Of a stretch of DNA of 64,000 nucleotides, positions 27,143 through 36,958 are shown piece after piece (position 1 is the stretch's first letter; the number at the start of each line of letters is the position of its first letter). Both the position numbers and the translations under genes were made by a program. The stretch covers positions 1 to 64,000 of the forward strand of contig JAUYEI010000128.1 in assembly GCA_030691385.1 (NCBI GenBank), written 5' to 3'. The notes beneath the pieces are model-generated. The model had not been told where the DNA came from, made no database searches, and saw only the letters and a program-made list of their open reading frames with translations. The stretch is from Azonexus sp. Its GTDB lineage: Bacteria > Pseudomonadota > Gammaproteobacteria > Burkholderiales > Rhodocyclaceae.

Positions 27143-28338
27143 GTTTTGATCTTGCTGATGACGTCGTAAATGGGGCCGATGACCGACAGCATAATCCAGC
27201 CGAGCAGGGCGCCCATGAAAAGCGTCAGCATCGGCTCGATCAGCGCCTGCGCCTTGCCGACCGATTCCTTGACGTCGCGGTTGTAGAAATAGCTGACGTT
27301 GAGCAGCGCCTTGTCCAGTCCGCCGGTGCTTTCACCGATGCGCAACATGCGTACGACGAGTGGCGGAAACATGCCGACATCGCGGAAGGCGCCGGCCACA
27401 TTCTGACCTTCGCGGATCGATTGCTCGACCCGCTCGAGCGCCTTCTGGACGACACGGTTGCCGACAATGGCTTGAGTGGTGCGGATCGACTCAAGTACCG
27501 GGATGCCGGAAGCGTAGAGCATGGCGAACGTATTGGCGAAACGGGAGAGGATGATTTTTTTGAGGATCGGGCCGATGACCGGTAGACGGAGTTTGATGCC
27601 GTCGAGGCGGAAGCGCGCCAGCGGGTTGGTGCGCAGGACCGCCTGCAAGGCGATGACGGCGATGATCGGCAAGGCGAGAAAAACAAACCAGTAGTTGACC
27701 AGCAGATCGGAGATGAAAAACAGCAGCTTGGTGTGCGGCGGCAAAACCTGCCCCATGTTCTTCACGAACAGCTTGAGCTGCGGAACCATGTAGATCATCA
27801 GGAAGAAGGTGGCGGAGAGCACGATGGTCGCCACGAAGGCCGGGTACATCAGCAGCTTTTTCGTGTGCGAGGCCAGTTCGTCTTCCCATTTCAGTGACTC
27901 GGACAGGCTGGCCAGCACATCCGGCAACTGGCCGCTCGCCTCGCCGGCGCGGATCAGGTTGCAGAAGACCTGGCTGAAAACTTCCGGGTGGGTGTTCATG
28001 GCCTGCGACAAGGTCTGGCCGCCTTCGATGCTTTCGATCAGCCCGGCCATCACCTCGCGGAAGCGGGGGTGGTCGACCGAGTCGCGCAGATCGGTCAGCC
28101 CTTCGAGGATGGGGACGCCGGCCCGGGTCAGGTGTTCGAGGTGAAAGCAGAAATTGATCAGCTCCGGCCGCGGCACGCGCTGCCCGCCAAACAGGGCGCG
28201 ATGCTGGATCGGCGAACCGTTGACCAGATCGAGATTCATGCGCTTCAAACGCATTTCGAGGTCGACCAGATTGATCGCATCGAGTCGTCCGTAGGTCATC
28301 CGACCTTCCACGCTGACCGCCTTGTAGTCGAACAACAT
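27139..28338 (-). CDS. mshG: type II secretion/type IV pilus inner-membrane protein (GspF/PilC/MshG)
   Basis: GVPILEGLTDLRDSVDHPRFREVMAGLIESIEGGQTLSQAMNTHPEVFSQVFCNLIRAGEASGQL. Confidence 0.93.
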   Translation of the reverse strand: MLFDYKAVSVEGRMTYGRLDAINLVDLEMRLKRMNLDLVNGSPIQHRALFGGQRVPRPELINFCFHLEHLTRAGVPILEGLTDLRDSVDHPRFREVMAGLIESIEGGQTLSQAMNTHPEVFSQVFCNLIRAGEASGQLPDVLASLSESLKWEDELASHTKKLLMYPAFVATIVLSATFFLMIYMVPQLKLFVKNMGQVLPPHTKLLFFISDLLVNYWFVFLALPIIAVIALQAVLRTNPLARFRLDGIKLRLPVIGPILKKIILSRFANTFAMLYASGIPVLESIRTTQAIVGNRVVQKALERVEQSIREGQNVAGAFRDVGMFPPLVVRMLRIGESTGGLDKALLNVSYFYNRDVKESVGKAQALIEPMLTLFMGALLGWIMLSVIGPIYDVISKIKT

Positions 28339-28345
28339 GGCGCGT

Positions 28346-30052
28346 CTACATCCGGTCGGTCAGGTCGACGACGCGGGCCAGTTCTTCAAGCGAAGTCGTG
28401 CCGTTCAGCACGCGGTGCATGCCGTCGTCGGCCAGCGTGGTGAAGCCCTGGAGCAGCGCCCGCGAGCGGATCTCGTGGGTGGTGGCGCGGCGGGCGATCA
28501 GTTCGTCGATGCCGGCATCGATGCGCAGCAGTTCCATGATCGCGATGCGGCCGCGGTAACCCTGGAAATCGCACAATTCGCAACCGGTGGCGCGGAACAG
28601 CACCGGGCGCGGACCTTCGCCCAGTTCGCCGAGCAGCCGGATTTCATGCGGTTCGGCGTGATACGGTGACTTGCAGTGATCGCACAGGCGGCGAATCAGG
28701 CGCTGGGCGATGATGCCGATGATGTTGCCGGCCATCACGTCGGGCAGCACGCCGATGTCGAGCAGGCGCGGCACGGCGCCGATGGCCGAATTGGTGTGCA
28801 GGGTGGTGTACACCTGATGCCCGGTCATCGCCGCGCGGAAGGCCATTTCGGCCGTTTCCGCATCGCGCACTTCGCCGACCAGGATGACGTCCGGGTCCTG
28901 GCGCATCATCGAGCGGATGCCGTTGGCGAAATCGAGTTTGGCGGTTTCCGAGACCGAGGTCTGGCGAACCATCGCCATCGGGTATTCGACCGGGTCTTCG
29001 AGGGTCATGATGTGGATGCCCTCGGAATTGATGTGATTGAGCACCGAGTACAGCGTCGTCGTCTTGCCGCTACCGGTCGGCCCGGTGACGAGGATGATGC
29101 CCTCGGGCCGCGAAATCATCAGCTTGAGCTGGTGCAGGTGTTCCTCGGCCAGACCGAGATTTTCCAGCGGCACGATGCCTTTTTGCCGGTCGAGAATGCG
29201 CAGGACGATGTTTTCGCCGTGAATGGTCGGCTGGCTGGCGACCCGGAAGTCGATCGGCCGGCCGGACACGGTGAGGCTGATCCGGCCATCCTGCGGCGCC
29301 CGCATTTCGGCGATGTTCATGCCGGAAAGCACCTTGATGCGCACCGTCATGGCCGGCCAGTAGGACTTATGCAGGGCGCGGATCTGGCGCAGCATGCCGT
29401 CGATGCGGTAACGGATGCGCAGGAAATTGGCTTCGGGTTCGAAATGGATGTCCGAGGCCTCGCGCTTGACCGCATCGGTCAGGATCGAATCGATCAGGCG
29501 AACGACCGGCTGGCTGTACTCGTCGTCGGTGGCGGACAGGCTCTGCCAGTCGATTTCGCCGGTTTCGATCTCGTGCAGGATGCCGTCGATCGACAACTCA
29601 TGGCCGTAATACTGGTCGATGGCGTGGTCGATTTCCGATTCGCCGCCGAGCAGGGTTTCAATTTCGGTGCCTTCTTCCAGTTGACCGCGCACCCGGTCGA
29701 GACCAACGATGTCGTTGATGTCCGAAATGGCCAGCGTCAGGCGGCGGTTCGGGCGGTCGTAGTCGAGCGGCAGCAGGTGGTGGCGTTTGGCCATGTCGCG
29801 CGGCACCAGCTTGAGCGCCTGCGGGTCGACGACGGCGTGCGACAGGTCGATGCTCTGCTTGCCGAGATTCTCGGACAGCGCCTGGCGCAGCGTAGCCTCG
29901 GTGACGAAGCCAAGCGAAACCAGCAGCTTGCCGATCGGCTGGTTCTGCTTCATTTGCTCGAGCAGCGCGATGCGCAACTGATCTTCCGACAGGATGCCTT
30001 CGGAAATCAGGATCTGGCCGAGTGGCCGGCGCTGGAGGGCGGAAGTGCTCAT
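28346..30052 (-). CDS. mshE: GspE/PilB/MshE-type secretion ATPase
   Basis: MshEN domain LGQILISEGILSEDQLRIALLEQ; Walker A GPTGSGKTTTLYSVL; GEVRDAETAEMAFRAAMTGHQVYTTLHTN; start at 30052. Confidence 0.94.
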   Translation of the reverse strand: MSTSALQRRPLGQILISEGILSEDQLRIALLEQMKQNQPIGKLLVSLGFVTEATLRQALSENLGKQSIDLSHAVVDPQALKLVPRDMAKRHHLLPLDYDRPNRRLTLAISDINDIVGLDRVRGQLEEGTEIETLLGGESEIDHAIDQYYGHELSIDGILHEIETGEIDWQSLSATDDEYSQPVVRLIDSILTDAVKREASDIHFEPEANFLRIRYRIDGMLRQIRALHKSYWPAMTVRIKVLSGMNIAEMRAPQDGRISLTVSGRPIDFRVASQPTIHGENIVLRILDRQKGIVPLENLGLAEEHLHQLKLMISRPEGIILVTGPTGSGKTTTLYSVLNHINSEGIHIMTLEDPVEYPMAMVRQTSVSETAKLDFANGIRSMMRQDPDVILVGEVRDAETAEMAFRAAMTGHQVYTTLHTNSAIGAVPRLLDIGVLPDVMAGNIIGIIAQRLIRRLCDHCKSPYHAEPHEIRLLGELGEGPRPVLFRATGCELCDFQGYRGRIAIMELLRIDAGIDELIARRATTHEIRSRALLQGFTTLADDGMHRVLNGTTSLEELARVVDLTDRM

Positions 30053-30059
30053 GGTGCGG

Positions 30060-31313
30060 TCAGCGCTGCAGCCCGGGTTGCAACTCGCCCAGACGTTGCT
30101 CGACCTTGTCGCGCGCGAAGCCGGCCGGGCGTCTGGCCGACGCTTCCAGGGCCAGCCGGTAATGCTGGGCAGCGAGGCGCGCTTGGCGCAGGTGATCGAG
30201 GCTGACCGCCAGGTTGAACAGGTAATCGGGGTTGTCGCCATCGGCGGCCACGGCGTTGAAATAGACCTGCTGGGCCTCGGCCCAGCGGGCCTGGCGAGAA
30301 TACAGATTACCGAGCGCAAAATTGAGCGGCGCCGATTCGGGCTGGCTGGAGAGCAGCGACTTCAGGCGGCTTTCTGCGGTGTGCGGATCGGCGTTGGCCG
30401 ACAGGTTGTTGAGGACGGCCGCCTGTGCCGCCGGATCGCTCGGGTTGGCGACCAGCGCCCGCTGGCGCAAACCGTCGGCGTCCGCAGTGCGCCCCTGGCG
30501 ATGAGCGATGGCGGCCAGGGCGAGCAGGGCATCGGTGTTGTTCGGATCGCGTTGCAGCGCCTGTTCGAACTCCCGGCGCGACATTTCGGTTTCGCCGCGT
30601 TGCAGGCTGGCGTGACCACGCGCCAAGTTGGCGTCAGGCTCCGGCTGGGTGCGCGTCAGGCGAATCCGGGGGGCGGCCTCTGTTTCGCCATCGGGCGCGT
30701 ACATCGGTGCCGGGCGCGCCTCGCGTCGCGGGAAAAGCGGGGGCGTGGCCGGTTCGGGAGTGACTCCCACGGTAGACCGGAAAAAAGGGGCAAAATCAGA
30801 AGGCGGGGCGGGCTGCACCGCCGGCGCCGCCCGGGGTGGCGATGGCTGGGCTGGCTGCGTCATCGCCGCTGGTGCGCCAGCGGCCAACGACCCACGGTTC
30901 ATCGCGTTCATCTGATACCAGACATAGCCACCGATGGCGATACCGGCAACGCCGAGCGTGCCCAGTGCTGCCCAGAGCGGCAGCCGCGAAGGTGTCGCAG
31001 CGGCTTGTTTGGCGGCAAAGGCATTGCGCACGGCTTCGCGTTGTTCGGTCGGCCTGGCTTGTGGTGTCTCACTGGCTTGGATAGCGGCCGGGCGGGGCTC
31101 GGGAAGCGCTGACCTGGCCAGTTCGGCGTCGACTGCCGCCAGGTGCGAGGCAAGGTCCGGCAGCGGATTGGCGGCGCCTTTGCCCGGTTCGGATGTGATC
31201 GGTTCCAGGCTGAGCAGGTCGCTGGCTGTTGGCAACAGCCCACCCTGCGAGTTGCGGGCCGATTCCTGCTTGGCATTTTCTGCCCGCTTCAGGGCATCCA
31301 TCAGCAGGCTCAT
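30060..31313 (-). CDS. mshN: tetratricopeptide repeat protein, MshN-like
   Basis: MSLLMDALKRAENAKQ N-terminus, TM, TPRs FEQALQRDPNNTDALLALAAIAHRQGRTADADGLRQRAL. Confidence 0.8.
   Translation of the reverse strand: MSLLMDALKRAENAKQESARNSQGGLLPTASDLLSLEPITSEPGKGAANPLPDLASHLAAVDAELARSALPEPRPAAIQASETPQARPTEQREAVRNAFAAKQAAATPSRLPLWAALGTLGVAGIAIGGYVWYQMNAMNRGSLAAGAPAAMTQPAQPSPPRAAPAVQPAPPSDFAPFFRSTVGVTPEPATPPLFPRREARPAPMYAPDGETEAAPRIRLTRTQPEPDANLARGHASLQRGETEMSRREFEQALQRDPNNTDALLALAAIAHRQGRTADADGLRQRALVANPSDPAAQAAVLNNLSANADPHTAESRLKSLLSSQPESAPLNFALGNLYSRQARWAEAQQVYFNAVAADGDNPDYLFNLAVSLDHLRQARLAAQHYRLALEASARRPAGFARDKVEQRLGELQPGLQR
30763..30802 (+). repeat. dispersed ~40-bp repeat within the mshN-like CDS
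   Basis: actcccacggtagaccggaaaaaaggggcaaaatcagaag; read as SDFAPFFRSTVGV on the gene strand. Confidence 0.8.
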
Positions 31314-31322
31314 GCGCAGCCC

Positions 31323-33128
31323 TCAGCGGCTCGGGGTGATATTGAAGGGCTGGGCTTCATTCGGCTGAGCAAAGAAATTTTGCCCGGGAAGATGGTCGCG
31401 CAAGGCTGCGAAGTCACCTTCGAGGCTGGCGTCTTTGATGACGACGGGGCGCAGGAAAATGACAAGTTCGGATTTTTTGGCAGTGTTTTCTCGACGTGTC
31501 GCGATTTCGCCTGCTAGTGGAATTTGCCCAACCAATGGGATGCGACCGGTGTCGTAGCTGATCTTGTCCTCCATCAGGCCGCCAAGTACCGCTATGTCTC
31601 CACTGGAGACTCGCATGACTGACTCAATTTCCCTGGTGCGAATAACAGGAACGCGGTTTTCGATAGTGAGGCTTGGGTTTGGGTCTCTAACCGTTCCAGC
31701 TAGCGAAGTGATAGTGGGGCGGATGTTTAGTGTCACTACGTCACTGTCGCTAATCTGCGGCGTTACACCGACGACCAAACCAATTGACACCGTCTGAGGT
31801 GTAGTTGTGTAGGTGGTGACACTGGCGACATTTGCTGAGGTGGTGGTGTCGGCCTTGACGTTGAAATATACGTAGTTTTCAACAACTTTTAGGAGGGCGG
31901 TTTGATTGTTGAGAACCGACAGGCGTGGGCTAGACAGTACTTTGACCGTACCGAAAGATTGCAATAGATCTACTGCGGCAATCAGGTCAGCGGGCTTTGT
32001 TAGTACGAGATTTGCTGTCGAGGCAAAGCTAGTTGCGTTGCCCGGAGCTAACATCCTGAATTCTCTGTTGCCACTCAAGAATCGATTCCATTCGATGCCT
32101 TGTTTGTAGCCATCAGACAACTCAACTTCGACAATGGTAGCCTCAATCAAAACTTGTTTTTTCGCCGAGTGAACTACACGGTCGACAAACTCCTGGATCC
32201 GCTCATGCTGCCGCTGGGTGGCGCGCACGGTTATGACGCCGCTTTCAGCGTTCATGATGACCGATGCCGCTTCCCGGAAGGTGCTGCGGCGCTCAATGGA
32301 GGTGCCGGTCGCCTGGCTGGCCGAGTTCGGATTGGGGTTTGCCTGCAAGGCGTTGGCAATCGACTGGGCGGCACGCTGCCCGACTCCCTGAGGCAGGGCG
32401 GCGGTACCGGTGGCGGCTTGCGCAGTGGATCTTTCTATGACGGTTTCGCTCGATCCTTCCGGGAAAACCTTGTCGGTTTCGCGCAGGATGTCCTTGATGT
32501 TCTTTTCCAGCGAATCCCAGAACTGATTGCGGGAGGTGTTTTCAATGCGTGTGTTGGAAATGTTGCCACCGCCGCTCGTGGAGGGTGCGCTTGTGCTGCC
32601 CGTGCTCCCCGTGCTCCCGCCCGGGGTTCCGGTGGCGATCTGGGTGTTGGTCGAAACGGTGCCCGTGACGTTGCGCGCCATGTTCACGTAATCGACCTTG
32701 TAGTGCTTGAGGAAGGGCGAGTCGGGCATGACGGCGAGGTTGGGGCCATCCAGTTCGAAGCGCATGTCGACTTGCTTGGAAATCCGGGTCAGCAGTTGCG
32801 GCAAGGTCTGGTCGATGGCGTTCAGTGTGACCGTGCCGGTGATGCCGGGGTGTATGTCGACATTGACCTTGGCGTCGCGGGCCAGGGCAAAAAGCAGGTC
32901 GCGAACCGGAACATTATTGACGACGACGCTGTAGGTTTCGGCCTTGCGGGTGGTGCGCGGCTTGGGTAGGGCCAGTGTTTGCTGGACCGGGGCAGGAATG
33001 TTCGCGGCGGCTGATGGCGCCGTGCTTTCGGTATTGAGATGCCCCTTCAGCGGTTCGCGCGGGGTGGGTGCCGCACAGGCGGCCAGCAGGAAAGAGACGA
33101 GCGTTGTGCAGATGAAACCGATTTTCAT
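31323..33128 (-). CDS. mshL: pilus (MSHA type) biogenesis secretin MshL
   Basis: Lipoprotein signal LVSFLLAACAAP; secretin_N and secretin domain VLSSPRLSVLNNQTALLKV...VIRTREIESVMRVSSGDIAVLGGLMEDK. Confidence 0.92.
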   Translation of the reverse strand: MKIGFICTTLVSFLLAACAAPTPREPLKGHLNTESTAPSAAANIPAPVQQTLALPKPRTTRKAETYSVVVNNVPVRDLLFALARDAKVNVDIHPGITGTVTLNAIDQTLPQLLTRISKQVDMRFELDGPNLAVMPDSPFLKHYKVDYVNMARNVTGTVSTNTQIATGTPGGSTGSTGSTSAPSTSGGGNISNTRIENTSRNQFWDSLEKNIKDILRETDKVFPEGSSETVIERSTAQAATGTAALPQGVGQRAAQSIANALQANPNPNSASQATGTSIERRSTFREAASVIMNAESGVITVRATQRQHERIQEFVDRVVHSAKKQVLIEATIVEVELSDGYKQGIEWNRFLSGNREFRMLAPGNATSFASTANLVLTKPADLIAAVDLLQSFGTVKVLSSPRLSVLNNQTALLKVVENYVYFNVKADTTTSANVASVTTYTTTPQTVSIGLVVGVTPQISDSDVVTLNIRPTITSLAGTVRDPNPSLTIENRVPVIRTREIESVMRVSSGDIAVLGGLMEDKISYDTGRIPLVGQIPLAGEIATRRENTAKKSELVIFLRPVVIKDASLEGDFAALRDHLPGQNFFAQPNEAQPFNITPSR

Positions 33129-33239
33129 CGGGTTTTGCCTTGTCTGAGCTAGATAGTCACGGTAACGGGTTACGGCGTATCGCTATGATGCTAGCACGTA
33201 AATTGTCATGGCAACACGGTTTGGCTCCTGCCTGGCAGG

Positions 33240-34622
33240 CTAGCGTAACTTGCTGACCTGCCTTGGGAAAGGCTGGGCTGCCTTGATTGATTCCGGCAGG
33301 GTCTGCATGGCTGCAACGGCCTCTTCACGGCTGTCGTAATCACCAAAAATAACGCCGACCCGATCTCGCCCGGAAAGGCTGGAGCGGTAGGCGCGAATCT
33401 GCGATGCGTCGAGTACGGCTGTCGCACGATTGAGAAAGCCTTCTATCTCCCCTGTCTGCGATGCGTCAGTGGCCAGTAGCTGGATGAAATAATGATTGTT
33501 TGGGGCATCCGCGATCCACTGGTCATACTGACTGAAATGCTGGCGAGTCAGAGGGGCGAAGCGGATTTTGTCCGGCGTGCTTGCGGGGGCTTGGGCGTCG
33601 GCGCGCAAGCTTAATGCTTGCAGGCGCTTGCCGGGTTGGGCGGCTTGCTGGGGTTGAGGCGCCAAGGGGGGCGGGGCGTTGCCGGGATCGGCCTCCAGGA
33701 AGGCATGAGGAGGCGAGCCTGCGATCAGTGCAGCGAGCAGGGCAACAACGCCGGCGCCGGTCACTCCCCAAAGCAGCGGTTTGGGGTTGAAGGGGGCTTG
33801 GGGTTTTAGCGGTGAAAATCGCGCATCCTGCGCCGCAATCTTGATTTCACTGCTGCCTACTTGATGGGTGCCGCTGGAATAGGCGGCAAGCAGCGCCTTG
33901 TCGGCAAGAATGTTGATGCGTCGCGACAAGCCTTCCGAGATTTTCGTAATCATTGTCACCGCTTCGGCGGTGAAAGGATTGGGCCCGTGGTACCCGGCGG
34001 CGCGCAGGCGAAATTCGATGTAGGCCGCGACGTCGTTCTGTTTGAGTGGCGCCAGGTTGAAATGTTGGGTAATTCGCTCACGGAGCTGGCGCATGTCAGT
34101 GGCGGCGAGGCGCTCATCCAGTTCAGGCTGGGCGAAGAGCGCGATCTGCAACAATTTCGCGGCTTTGGATTCGAGGTTGGAGAGCAGGCGGATTTCTTCG
34201 AGCGATTCGGCGGGCATCGCATGCGCTTCGTCGATCAGCAACACGACGCGCTTGCCCCCGGCGTAACGCTCGATCAGGGCATCCTGCAAGGCGCGGGTCA
34301 GCGAGTGCGTGGCCTTGCCCTCGACCGGAACGCCAAGTTCGTCGGCTATGGCGCCAAGTATTTCCTGTCGGGATAGCGACGGGTTGGCCAGGTAAAGTGT
34401 TTCGACGTTCTCGGGCAGACGTTCGAGCAGCATCCGGCAGAGCATGGTCTTGCCGCTGCCGACTTCGCCGGTGACCTTGACGATGCCTTCGTCCTGCGTG
34501 ATGGCATAGATCAGGGCGTCGAGCGTCGGCCCCCGGTTCGCCCCGGTAAAGAAAAAGTCGGTGTGCGGCGTAATCCGAAACGGTGGCTCGCGCAGGCCGA
34601 AGTGTTCGAGGTAAAGGCTCAT
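33240..34622 (-). CDS. mshM: ExeA/MshM-like AAA ATPase with C-terminal SPOR-like domain
   Basis: [71 protein letters not shown]-terminal YFIQLLATDAS... Confidence 0.9.
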   Translation of the reverse strand: MSLYLEHFGLREPPFRITPHTDFFFTGANRGPTLDALIYAITQDEGIVKVTGEVGSGKTMLCRMLLERLPENVETLYLANPSLSRQEILGAIADELGVPVEGKATHSLTRALQDALIERYAGGKRVVLLIDEAHAMPAESLEEIRLLSNLESKAAKLLQIALFAQPELDERLAATDMRQLRERITQHFNLAPLKQNDVAAYIEFRLRAAGYHGPNPFTAEAVTMITKISEGLSRRINILADKALLAAYSSGTHQVGSSEIKIAAQDARFSPLKPQAPFNPKPLLWGVTGAGVVALLAALIAGSPPHAFLEADPGNAPPPLAPQPQQAAQPGKRLQALSLRADAQAPASTPDKIRFAPLTRQHFSQYDQWIADAPNNHYFIQLLATDASQTGEIEGFLNRATAVLDASQIRAYRSSLSGRDRVGVIFGDYDSREEAVAAMQTLPESIKAAQPFPRQVSKLR

Positions 34623-36046
34623 CGGCGGGTCCAGCTTTCCATGCGGTTATAGAGTGTCGTACGGTTGATGCCCAGGCGGCGGGCGGCTTCGCTCATGTTG
34701 CCGCCACTCAGTTCGATGGCGGCCTCGATGTAGCCGCGCTGCCAGAGTTCGAGGGTCGCATCGAGGTTGAGCCGGGAGGCTTTTTCGAGATGCCGACTGG
34801 CCGCCAGTTTGGCGTCTTTGAGATCATCGGCGGCGAGTCCGGCTGCACTGGCCGCTGGCTCGATACTGTCAAAGTGGTCGAGCTCGGCGCGCAACTGGTC
34901 GGTGGTTACACCCTGGCCGGGGTAGCGGGCACTCAGGCGGATGACGATATTGCGCAGTTCTCGCACGTTGCCCGGAAAGCCATAATCCAGCCAGAGCGAC
35001 TGGGCGGGCGGGGTGAGCAGGAAGGGATCGGCGTGAACGCTGGTAGCGCAGCTTTTGCGGAAGTGTTCGAGAAGCAGCAGGCGATCCAGGCCGGTTTCGC
35101 GTAGCGGCGGCACCGCTACGGTAAACACGGAAAGTCGGTGAAAAAGGTCAGCCCGGAAGCGCCCGGCCCGCATTTCCTGACGCAGGTCGCGATTGGTCGC
35201 GGCGACGATACGTGCTGTGGAAACCCGGGTTTGCGTTTCGCCAACGCGCTGGTATTCGCCATTTTCGAGAACGCGCAGGAGTTTTGGTTGCAAATCGAGC
35301 GGCAATTCACCAATTTCATCAAGGAACAGCGTCCCGCTATCGGCGTCTTCAAAGTAGCCCGATTTGGCACGGGTGGCGCCGGTAAAGGCCCCTTTGGCGT
35401 AGCCAAAAAGAGTGGGTTCAAGCAGCGTCGGCGAAATGGCTGCACAGTTCAAGGCAAGAAAAGGCTTGTCGTGGCGCTCGGTCAGGCGGTGCAGATAGTG
35501 GCTGGCGACGATGTCCTTGCCGCTGCCCGACTCTCCTTCGATCAATACCGGGTAGGCCAGATTGGCGTATTGGCCGAGTTGCAGGCGAAGGCGCTGCATG
35601 GGCAGGCTTTCACCGATCAGCCCACCCGCCTGAGCGGTCCGGGGCTCGTTGCCAAAACGCAGCGCCTGACGAAAAAGTTCAGTCAGTCGGCTCGGATCGC
35701 ATGGTTTGGCTACGAAGTCGACGGCACCCAGGGTGCGCGCATGGCGGGCATTGCCCTCGTCGCTCTGGCCGGAAAGGACAATGATCTTCATGTCCGGCGA
35801 CAGGGCCAGCAGGTCGCCGATCAGGGCAAATCCCTCGTCCGGCCGGTGCGGGAGGGGCGGAAGGCCGAGGTCGACCAGGGCCAGTTGAGGCGGTTGCCTG
35901 AGTTGCCGGAGCAGGGTCAGGGCATGCCCTCTGGATTGACTGGTGAGAACGTCATATTCCTGCGCGAAAGCGAAACTGAGCGATTCGCTGATGAGCAAAT
36001 CATCATCGACAATCAACAAGAGTGGCTTGGCTGATGGCAAGAGCAC
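34619..36046 (-). CDS. sigma-54-dependent response regulator, PrsR-like
   Basis: Receiver [18 protein letters not shown]; sigma-54 domain [60 protein letters not shown]; Fis [19 protein letters not shown]. Confidence 0.9.
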   Translation of the reverse strand: MLLPSAKPLLLIVDDDLLISESLSFAFAQEYDVLTSQSRGHALTLLRQLRQPPQLALVDLGLPPLPHRPDEGFALIGDLLALSPDMKIIVLSGQSDEGNARHARTLGAVDFVAKPCDPSRLTELFRQALRFGNEPRTAQAGGLIGESLPMQRLRLQLGQYANLAYPVLIEGESGSGKDIVASHYLHRLTERHDKPFLALNCAAISPTLLEPTLFGYAKGAFTGATRAKSGYFEDADSGTLFLDEIGELPLDLQPKLLRVLENGEYQRVGETQTRVSTARIVAATNRDLRQEMRAGRFRADLFHRLSVFTVAVPPLRETGLDRLLLLEHFRKSCATSVHADPFLLTPPAQSLWLDYGFPGNVRELRNIVIRLSARYPGQGVTTDQLRAELDHFDSIEPAASAAGLAADDLKDAKLAASRHLEKASRLNLDATLELWQRGYIEAAIELSGGNMSEAARRLGINRTTLYNRMESWTRR

Positions 36047-36145
36047 AACATTCCATATGAAATTTTACTGATTATAGCCTCGTCGTTTCCCGGTGATGGT
36101 GAGGCTTTCTGCTAAAATCGCCCGACTTTTTCCAGGGAATACGCT

Positions 36146-36958
36146 TTGTCTGACGACATCCTTGTCGATATCGAAGACCTCCATTTTGCCTATGATGGCC
36201 AGCCGGTGCTGCAGGGAATCAACATGAAGATTCCGCGCGGCAAGGTGGTGGCCATCATGGGTGGTTCCGGTTGTGGCAAAACGACGCTGCTGCGCTGCAT
36301 CGGCGGCCAGTTGCGGCCGACCGGGGGGCGCGTTCGCCTGGAAAAACATCAGGTGTGCGGAATGTCGGAGGCGGAGTTGTATCGTTTGCGCCGCCGGATG
36401 GGCATGCTCTTTCAGTTTGGTGCCTTGTTTACCGACATGACCGTATTCGAGAATGTTGCTTTTCCAATGCGCGAACATACCGACATGTCGGATGAGATGA
36501 TCCGCGATCTGGTGCTCATGAAGCTCGAGGCGGTCGGATTGCGCGGTGCTCACAAGTTGATGCCGGGCGCATTGTCCGGCGGCATGGCCCGGCGGGTGGC
36601 GCTGGCCCGTGCCTTGGCGCTTGACCCGATGCTGGTGATGTACGACGAGCCATTTACCGGGCTCGACCCGATTGCGCTGGGCGTTATCGGTCAGCTGATT
36701 CGCAAGTTGAACGATGCCTTGGGGGCGACGTCGATCATGGTGACCCACGATATTCAGGAGTCCCTGCTTATCGTGGACTACATTTATTTCATGAATGGCG
36801 GGCGGGTGGTTGCCGAAGGCACGCCGGATCAGATTCGCGCCTCGACCGATCCCTTTGTTCATCAATTTGTTCATGCTGCGCCGGACGGCCCGGTCCATTT
36901 TGATTATCCCGCGCTGTCGGTGCGCGACGAATTTCTGGGCGTGACTGCGCATGTTTGA
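36146..36958 (+). CDS. mlaF: phospholipid ABC transporter ATP-binding protein MlaF
   Basis: GGSGCGKTTLLRCIGG, LSGGMARRVALARALALDPMLVMYDEPFTGLDPIALG; followed by mlaE. Confidence 0.95.
   Translation: MSDDILVDIEDLHFAYDGQPVLQGINMKIPRGKVVAIMGGSGCGKTTLLRCIGGQLRPTGGRVRLEKHQVCGMSEAELYRLRRRMGMLFQFGALFTDMTVFENVAFPMREHTDMSDEMIRDLVLMKLEAVGLRGAHKLMPGALSGGMARRVALARALALDPMLVMYDEPFTGLDPIALGVIGQLIRKLNDALGATSIMVTHDIQESLLIVDYIYFMNGGRVVAEGTPDQIRASTDPFVHQFVHAAPDGPVHFDYPALSVRDEFLGVTAHV

Noticed and set aside
28676-30205. 509-aa ORF opposite mshE
   Set aside because: Shadow ORF over a clear GspE/MshE ATPase; no recognisable domain.
35108-35145. gctacggtaaacacggaaagtcggtgaaaaagg in the sigma-54 regulator, similar to the repeat
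   Set aside because: Corresponds to the normal conserved [14 protein letters not shown] segment with no length change and several mismatches; likely chance.
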